A DNA stretch of 64,000 nt, from positions 496,001 through 560,000 of the forward strand of contig JALQBC010000012.1 in the NCBI GenBank assembly GCA_023375675.1, in the 5' to 3' direction. Source of the DNA: Cytospora piceicola (Eukaryota > Ascomycota > Sordariomycetes > Diaporthales > Cytosporaceae). The position numbers were made by a program, and so were the translations under genes. The first letter of the stretch is position 1. Each line of letters starts with the position of its first letter. Below, piece by piece: positions 57,343 to 64,000 of this stretch. The notes under the pieces were generated by a model. It saw nothing but the letters and a program-made list of their open reading frames with translations. It searched no databases and was not told the DNA's origin.

Positions 57343-59746
57343 CTTGTCAAAAGATAGCAAGGTCGAAAGAGAGAAGAACAGAGCTGTTGTTGTGCCTGAC
57401 AATTAATAGCTTATTGTCTTCAATGAAAAGAATGAACTCGAACCAAGCGAGTTCAGTGGCCGTATAAAGGAAGGACGGCGAAGGGATGAAAGGGAGCAGA
57501 GTCCAGCCAAGGGAGTTGGAAGTCGATCGAAGATACCAGTCTAGGATGCTGAACTCAAGGACGGAAAGATGTCTGCCACGAAGGGGAATGCCGTGTTAAA
57601 TATCCAGCCTGGTCGCAGGACACGTACAACGTGACTGAACATGACTTACATGACAGTCCCAGCCCCAGATGGTCCAGATCCCAACCTACCTGGAAGTGTG
57701 CATGTGGAAGGTGGACAGGCGACTAAGGTGAGCAGGGGCCCGTCCATCTGCCGGCGAGTCGCAACAAACGTCTAGACACGCCAATGCAGGGGAGAGACGA
57801 GTGGGTGACATCGCTTGATGGCATCCATGAATGTCTCTGCCTGTCTCTGCCTGTCTGGGCCCCTACTCGCCCATCTAAGCGACGGTTCATTGTTCTTGAG
57901 ACTGGTGTCCGTGGGCCCCGAAGGCCTCGTCGGGCCGTTGATAGGGGCTAAAAGGGAGAGGAGGGTGATCAACACAACGGGCCATTTCGTATTGTCGATC
58001 AAGCAGTTGAGTATGACGAGAGGATAGTAAGAGAAGGTTTGCTTGATGTATCGCCGGGTACAAGGGGAGTAATGGTGGTACTTCAAAGGAGACCACGAGT
58101 GCCACGGTTGACTAGGGAGGCAACATCCCGGTGTAAGTGACAGGAATGCTCTGCAAGTGTGCGAGTGGCTGGGATCTGAATGGACCAGACTAGTTGCATG
58201 AGAAACATCCGAAACAGAGGTAAACGCCAAGAACAAGCCCGGGGTGATCGACAGTGTACTACTTACTGCACATAACCTATTGACATGGGCTTGTAAGATC
58301 TACTTGTATATATCTGCGCGCTTCTGGGCCGCAGGGCCGACGGGTTTGTTCTCACTTGTCCATCCGAAGTTCTATTGAACCTGGACGGTGGCCAATTCGG
58401 TGGGGTGACCTTGTGCGCCTGAGGTGACAGAGTTTGAATGGAAAGTAAAACATGTTTACCAGGGGGGTATAATGAAGATCAAAGGTTTCAAAAGTTTCAA
58501 ATGTCCTGGAGAACAAGGAAAGACGGCCGCCATCCGGTCTGTAAGTCCGGCAGTCTGATGAATGGCTCGGGCTGGCGGCACGGCATCTGGAGGCGCAGCC
58601 GTGTCCCTGGCCAGAAGACAAGTTTTGTAGACCACAAACCTCCAAAGTGACCGGGTCAAAACCCCATCGACTCTCCGATCTCGTACAAGGAAAGGAGGTT
58701 GTCGGGTTGTGAGGTGATGTTTGAAAAAGGTTCCCGGCTGGCGTCCCCAGGCCGGTTGTATGGATAAGGCTGCAATGAACCTTACAGCCGGGATCTTGTT
58801 AGTTTCTTAAGGTTTTCCTTGGCGACCGCGGCAAGCTTGTTTCTCTCAATGTCACTAGGTAACTACCGCACATCAATGGCTAGACTTCCTGGCACCCTTA
58901 TGTTGGTGAAACAACAAGACGCTTCTCTTCTGAAAAAAGACTTTATACGGCATTGTTTACTGCCTTGAAGAACAAGAATAGGAACTTTGCCTCTGTTCTC
59001 TTGATATCATCTTCTTGTCTTGGAATAACATCAACGTCATGGGCTCGGAAGAATAGGCATGCTCAGGCCGGGGCCAGGCGGTTGTGGAATCGCAGGCCGG
59101 GGGACGGCACCTGGGGGGAACATCTGTCAGTGCCTCTGTACCTCCTGGTTGCATGTGGGCCTCCTGGCCAGACATCTGGGTCGATCTACAGGATTGTGGG
59201 AACTCGAAGTTTCTGTAGATTCCTTCCAGAATCCTGCAGCCAACTGATATCCAAGGGATCTGCACCGACTCTCTGGTTGTGAGGGTGCTACGGTCCAGGC
59301 CCATTGGCTCCCCTTTTAATGCCGGTGTGCGGGCTTGAAACGTTTTATCATCCCGTTATCCACATACTACCTAATAAGTAGGTAAGGCCAACAAAACGAT
59401 GCCTGCGTTGAGAGGCATCTTCATGTTGTGCCTTCTTTCTTGCCTATCTCCACTGTTAATCCGGTGGGCTATGCCGCCTCCGAGAGTTGACTTCAACCAT
59501 GAGTAAGTGCGGAGGTGCGGACATGATCTACACCTTCATGGCTAGGTGAACATATAACAATCAATCGTCAATATACCCATTATAACCCACGCTCAGGGTC
59601 ATATACACCCAATAGTAAGATCGACACCTAAACTCCAGGCCGTCTTGGTAACCCAATGCCTCATGTGACCCGAGGTATCAAATCCAACAGCCATATGTAC
59701 TCGTTCATTACCCATATATCCATAGTGGCATCGCTCATAGACTTTA
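57343..59746. other. 2.4 kb gene-free region between the GH16 and lipase genes
   Basis: Contains the GH16 promoter on its left side and the lipase 3' end on its right. All open frames are short and without recognisable content. A CTACCTAATAAGTAGGT near-palindrome lies near 59370. Confidence 0.5.
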
Positions 59747-62126
59747 TCATGCCGACGACAAGTCCTCGCTGCTGCTCCCGGCCCCAGTCTCCTCACTACT
59801 GTCAGCTTTCCCATCATTACCCCCAATCAACGTCTTCTCGTCTTCCTCTTTCCCCCCCTGGCCCCTCCTCCGATCGTCATGCCATATCTCCACATCCTCG
59901 CACCCCTTCGGTACCCGGCACCTCTCCCGCTCATTCTCGGGACACGTCCGCCATAGCACCTCCCTCACCTCCTTGAATACTTTCTGCTCGGCGTCCATCG
60001 CCCAGATGACGTCCAAATGCTCATATTCGGGAATCACCGTTCTGTGAACCAATCTCGCCTCGGGCTCGCGGCCCCGCTCAAAGCGCCGAAGCAGCTTGTC
60101 TCCGTCCACGAGGTTGTCGCGACCGCAGACCCAGAGCGCGAAGGGTGGTGATTGTAGGTTGTACCATGCCCTCGAGCCCTTAGGTTTTCGGTGGTGGTGA
60201 CGAGGCCGGTGAGTCGGAGATCGTGGGTTCTTGCTATGAACCTCTGGGGGTACAGCAACCAGGGGGTTGTGGGATTCGTCCGCGTCTTCCCGTTCTTCGG
60301 CGCTCCATTCTTCCTTTGTAGAGAGGATACATTTCTGCGCGATCATGTTAGCCGGATGGGTCTTCGTAGGACACGCTGACGCGTCTGGAGAAGGCAAGCG
60401 GGAAAGCATTTTGACTTACATGCTTCGCAAAACATTCCCTTCCGAGCCACCATCTCATCGATTCCGCAGATACATAGACAGGTGCGAATTGGAACATCCT
60501 GTCCCTCAGTCCGCGATCCCATCTAGAGTCTGACCAGTCAAACAAGAACGAGAACACCTTGTATCCCAACCATCCGTACACCCTCGGGTCCAGGATCCCA
60601 TGCATCGTCATCATGATCGGAATGAAAGCGTGAATGCCAAACATCATTCGGAACATGGCGGGTGTGATGACCCGCATAAACTTGAAGTACATCTTGCCGA
60701 TCAACGGCCCAGCATATGCCGCAGGGGCCAAGGCGCAGAAGACGCTTAGCTTCTCTCCGAGCTCGGGTCTCTGCTCCTTCGCAAGAGCGACAAAGCTTTC
60801 CGTCGTGCCCTGAGAGTGCGCAATGAGACCGATTTTCGAGGAGCCCGTCTCGTACAGCACGCGAGAAGCCAGGGCGGGGAGATCGAAAACACCCATCTGT
60901 CGAATGTTCCAGCACCACATCCGCGGATCGCTGTATTCGAGCAGCACGTGCTTCGGTTTGAATCCGCATCGGTTGTTTCCTAGCCAGACGTCGAAGCCGG
61001 ATTTGCACAACCAGAAAGCGAGCGACTGTTCGTCATTGACACAGTATGCCCCTGCTGATTGCAGAAGACCATGGATGAGAAGCACAGGGTATTTCCGTGG
61101 CGCGTCCGGGTTCTTCGGCTTCCGGCCCTGTCGTGTCTCTCCTGTAAAGGGTTCGGGGCCCCGGGCGGAGCGGTCTTTGGGGTCAAGCGGGTCGTACTCG
61201 CGAGGGTCGTACACATGCCAAAGTTCGATTATAAACCCGTCTTCGGTCTGCACCTCAATTTCCTCGACATCAAGGCCGACACGGCGTGCATAATAACCCA
61301 CGTCGCATTTGATCGGGTCAGGTCCTCCTTCAGTGGGGACATATCCTTCACCGTCCACAGGGTTTTCCTTGTCGGCAGGAACACACTCCTGGGAAGGGCG
61401 ACGCTTCCAGTTACGCTCCAACAATTTTCTTGCATCGTGGCGGCGCACTTCCTCCTCGTAGAACGGCCTATCCTTATATGGGTTCTGGAAGGTAAGGCGC
61501 ATCCAAGCGTGCCTGAAAACTGATGGTATGCTGGTGAAAAGTGATCCCAGGACTATGACACCGAGGAACGATATGCTGAGGAAGAAGGATGACACTCGGA
61601 AGGTCGCGCACTGCAGGTCTCGGAGTATCGAGGCCGGACCATAAAGTGGCAATGGAGGGAAGAGAGGATTTGTGTGAGACGGCGGCGCTGCTCTTCGTAA
61701 TGTGCCCTCGGCGGACTTCTGCAGTGACTTGCCATTTTGTGTAGGGGGAACTCTGATGCCTTTGTGTGGCTCTTTTGTATCGTGGTTGCCATGAGCGTCG
61801 GAAAGCTCCTTGTTTGTCCCATCCTCGTTCAGCGCCACATTCCCGGAATGGTTGAGTTGCAACTCATCCTTCAGTATGTTCAATCTGTGCGCCTCTTGAA
61901 TCGGAACTCCAGGTAGCCTTTTTCCATCGCTTGTCACAATGACGGGATCGTGGGGTGTCACGAATTTGGCTTCGAAAGCGACTTCCTCTGTCCCTTCATC
62001 GTTGGGAGGCTTGTATGAAAGTTTCTCGGCTTGTTTCGCGAAATCAACGGCAGATTGGGCGATTCTGGCAGCACCGTGCGGCGGCGTGGAGCCGTGGCTG
62101 GCTGCTTCTGTCTCGTTTACGGTCAT
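59747..62126 (-). CDS. Steryl ester hydrolase / AB-hydrolase-associated lipase (Yeh1/Tgl1 type)
   Basis: Enzymes of this group hydrolyse steryl esters or triacylglycerol at lipid droplets or the plasma membrane. Exon 1 (62126-60420) and exon 2 (60334-59747) join across an 85 bp intron (GTAAGT donor, CAG acceptor) for 764 residues. A long polar N-terminus precedes one membrane segment (FFLSISFLGVIVLGSLF, about residues 181-197). The AB-hydrolase lipase region follows: DVEEIEVQTEDGFIIELWHV, YPVLLIHGLLQSAGAYCVN, FDVWLGNNRCG and the nucleophile block GLIAHSQGTT with Ser438. Here the residue before His is Ala, not the usual Gly. Exon 2 supplies PPFALWVCGRDNLVDG (acid) and EYEHLDVIWAMD (histidine). 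The tail is charged and Ser/Glu-rich. A Pro/His/Arg-rich insert in exon 2 could hide a further small intron, but the frame is open throughout. Confidence 0.85.
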
Positions 62127-63687
62127 GGTCGGTCGTTGGGCACGCGATCAGGGCCAGCCGGCATGAAGGGGGAGGCAAAAGGGTATCTCAAGAACCGCAA
62201 AGGCTCAAAAAATGCATATATGTACACAAGTATAGTTTAAGAACGGAAGGCTTAGGCGCGAGTCCGATAAACGTCATAAGAACCTTGGAAATTTCCAAGG
62301 TTATTAGATATAGTTATTAGAACCGGGAACGCCTGGGGCCGGCCTGGAGTAGCGGGCCGCTAACTTTCTTCTCGAACCGTTGAATGTGTTCCGACCCCAA
62401 ATGATGTTTGCTGACTGGATGGCGAGACCCGGTGACCCTAAAGTCTCTAGGGATGGTCCTGGAGTCGTCTGCTCTGGATTATATGTAAGTCAAGCGTGCG
62501 GATTGGGACAAAAGGGGGTAAAAAATTCAGGAAGAAGACTATCATTTAGGAGGGTCTCATGGTCTGTGCAGACCTTGAATGATCTGCAGATTGATGGGTC
62601 CAGGATCCTGATTGTCAAGATTAAAAAATACCCGTCAGATCTGCCAATATCCATTATCAACAGCCACAATTGTCACCCACTCATCTTTTTGGGTCTTGGA
62701 ATGCGTCATTCTGCAGGGTTGTTGAAGACGATGTGCGGCGTCTCAAATGGCCATGCCAACCAATTTGTCAGGTTTGTCTGGCTTAGCATGTGAAGATCGA
62801 GCAAATTGAACCATAAGTGGTGAAGATGTTCGCAATAGTTTATTGAATGACGAGCTGAGATCAAACTGAGAAGAGGGTGGCAGATGTTATCGTTGCCGGG
62901 AGGTATGATACTAATAATATTCATGTATACCTAGGTAGTTTCCAGTATACAGTACAAGGAATTCCCCGAAAAGGGTGGACTATCGCCTGTTCTCGCGTAT
63001 GCTGGTTTATCACTTTGCCAACTATATTATATACTCGAGTAGCTATCTATACCTGGTATTATGGCAGACGAAGGCTGCAACCGAACTTAGAGCCAATAAA
63101 GCTATTGAAGAAATCAGAAAGGACCAATTAGAATGGCAACAAGGAAAACCAGGCTTGACTATATGATGTGCAAATTATAAGTGAAGTATATGTTGGTACT
63201 TGGCTTCACTTGAGTAGTAGATACCTAGGTACCTAGGTACTTAGGCAGTGATTGATAATATAGCTGGACCCTAACCCTCTACAAGTCGGGAGTGGCTGCC
63301 GAACGCGTTGAAGATCCCTGGTTGGGCAAGCGCGATGCCGAGGTCCTCCAGGTCAAACGACAGGGGTTGCTGCAGAGGCACCTCAAACTTCGACTTGGCG
63401 GGTGACTTGATCTCCTGTTTACATACAAAGCCAATGGGAAAAACTGCTTCACATCTGCCTCGAGTACCAATTTTCCGTGACCTCTCGTGTGCTATCCTTT
63501 GCAACCATTGCTGACACCCACAATGAGCTCTGGATAAGCCTGGTCATCTAATCCTGCGGGGACGCTGTCCAAAACATCCTCCGAGTTAGCTTGTCTGCCA
63601 TAGCTCTCCCGGATAAGGCCTGCCCCTGCCCATAGCTCTCGACAATTACAATCCCGCCATACTCTACCTCACATATTCCCCGAGGCT
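62127..63687. promoter_or_regulatory. Divergent region between the lipase gene and PEX6
   Basis: 1.56 kb between start codons pointing away from each other; both promoters should lie here. It holds a perfect 22 bp palindrome at 62281-62302 and clusters of the TACCTAGGTA motif near 62930 and 63220-63245. No gene seen. Confidence 0.5.
62281..62302. repeat. Perfect 22 bp palindrome
   Basis: Each half is AACCTTGGAAA and its reverse complement, with no spacer. It lies about 155 bp upstream of the lipase start codon, a sensible place for a binding site of a dimeric regulator. No function is known. Confidence 0.85.
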
Positions 63688-64000
63688 ATGGCCTCTCTGC
63701 CGTCTCCCGACCTATCCCATCGGAAGCGCAAGCGAAGGCGCAGGCAGGACAAACCTGCCATAGCTGCCAGACTTGTCTTGGACGATCATGTGAAAGGGGA
63801 CATTGGTATTCTATCCGAGGACCTGGTTGCCGACCTCTTCCCACACTTGCAGCATAGTCAGTCAAATGCCGTACATCTGGTTTCTTGCGTGATTTGCTAT
63901 ATTTACGTCTATGACTTGCGCTGATGTGATCTGCTCCTGCTGCAGAGAGTGAAAAAGACGAAAGTGCGCCCCTCACACCCGATGTTCTACACGTCGCCTT
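63688..64000 (+). CDS. pex6: Probable PEX6 peroxisomal AAA ATPase, 5' end only
   Basis: Only the first about 75 residues are in the window. Exon 1 is 63688-63856; an 89 bp intron (GTCAGT donor, CTGAT branch-like site, CAG acceptor at 63945) leads into exon 2 from 63946, which runs off the end. The product reads SHRKRKRRRRQDKPAIAARL, VLDDHVKGDIGILSEDL, VADLFPHLQHK, then PLTPDVLHVA. A basic Arg/Lys block followed by 'ARLVLDDHVKG-x-GILSEDL' and 'VLHVA' is how filamentous-ascomycete PEX6 proteins begin, as I remember them. PEX6 works with PEX1 to recycle the import receptor PEX5 at the peroxisome membrane. The AAA domains lie outside the window, so the call rests on the N-terminus alone. Confidence 0.58.

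Overview
The window is nuclear DNA of a filamentous ascomycete (Pezizomycotina), most probably a Sordariomycete. The support is short spliced introns of about 45-115 bp with GTAWGT/GTGAGT donors and CTRAC-type branch sites, fungal-only families (RTA1, DUF3176, DUF7820, Zn2Cys6 and MtfA-like regulators, GH125), and a 6.9 kb AT-rich block that looks like repeat-induced point mutation (RIP). I cannot name the species. Gene models were built by reading exons in frame and joining them at splice sites; no alignment or transcript data were available.

Layout. Left arm (1-23 kb): the 3' end of the splicing factor gene PRP31, then a 7.5 kb gene-free stretch leading into a C2H2 zinc-finger regulator. 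Housekeeping genes follow: acetate kinase, RIC1 (Rab GEF subunit), THO3 (mRNA export) and RRN3 (Pol I initiation). RIC1 and THO3 are divergent; THO3 and RRN3 are convergent. Centre (23.3-30.4 kb): one large DNA transposon-like element, bounded by 123 bp terminal inverted repeats that differ only by transitions, with its interior degraded to AT-rich DNA and no usable reading frame. Right of it (30.7-40.3 kb): an RTA1-like membrane protein, a six-exon Zn2Cys6 regulator, a collapsed cytochrome P450 relic and a bZIP regulator with an atypical basic region.

Right arm (40.6-64 kb): a large single-pass membrane protein (DUF7820 type), a two-exon gene for a 61-residue cysteine-rich protein, a mannan pair (GT34 Mnn10-type alpha-1,6-mannosyltransferase and GH125 alpha-1,6-mannosidase in tandem), a 5'-truncated DUF3176 remnant, a secreted GH16 glucanase, a steryl-ester-hydrolase-type lipase, and the 5' end of a probable PEX6 gene running off the window.

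No biosynthetic cluster or defence island was recognised. The least expected items are the transposon with its transition-only ends, the tiny cysteine-rich gene, the internally deleted P450, the Val-for-Asn bZIP and a dispersed palindromic ACCTAGGT/AAGTACTT motif in the intergenic DNA.
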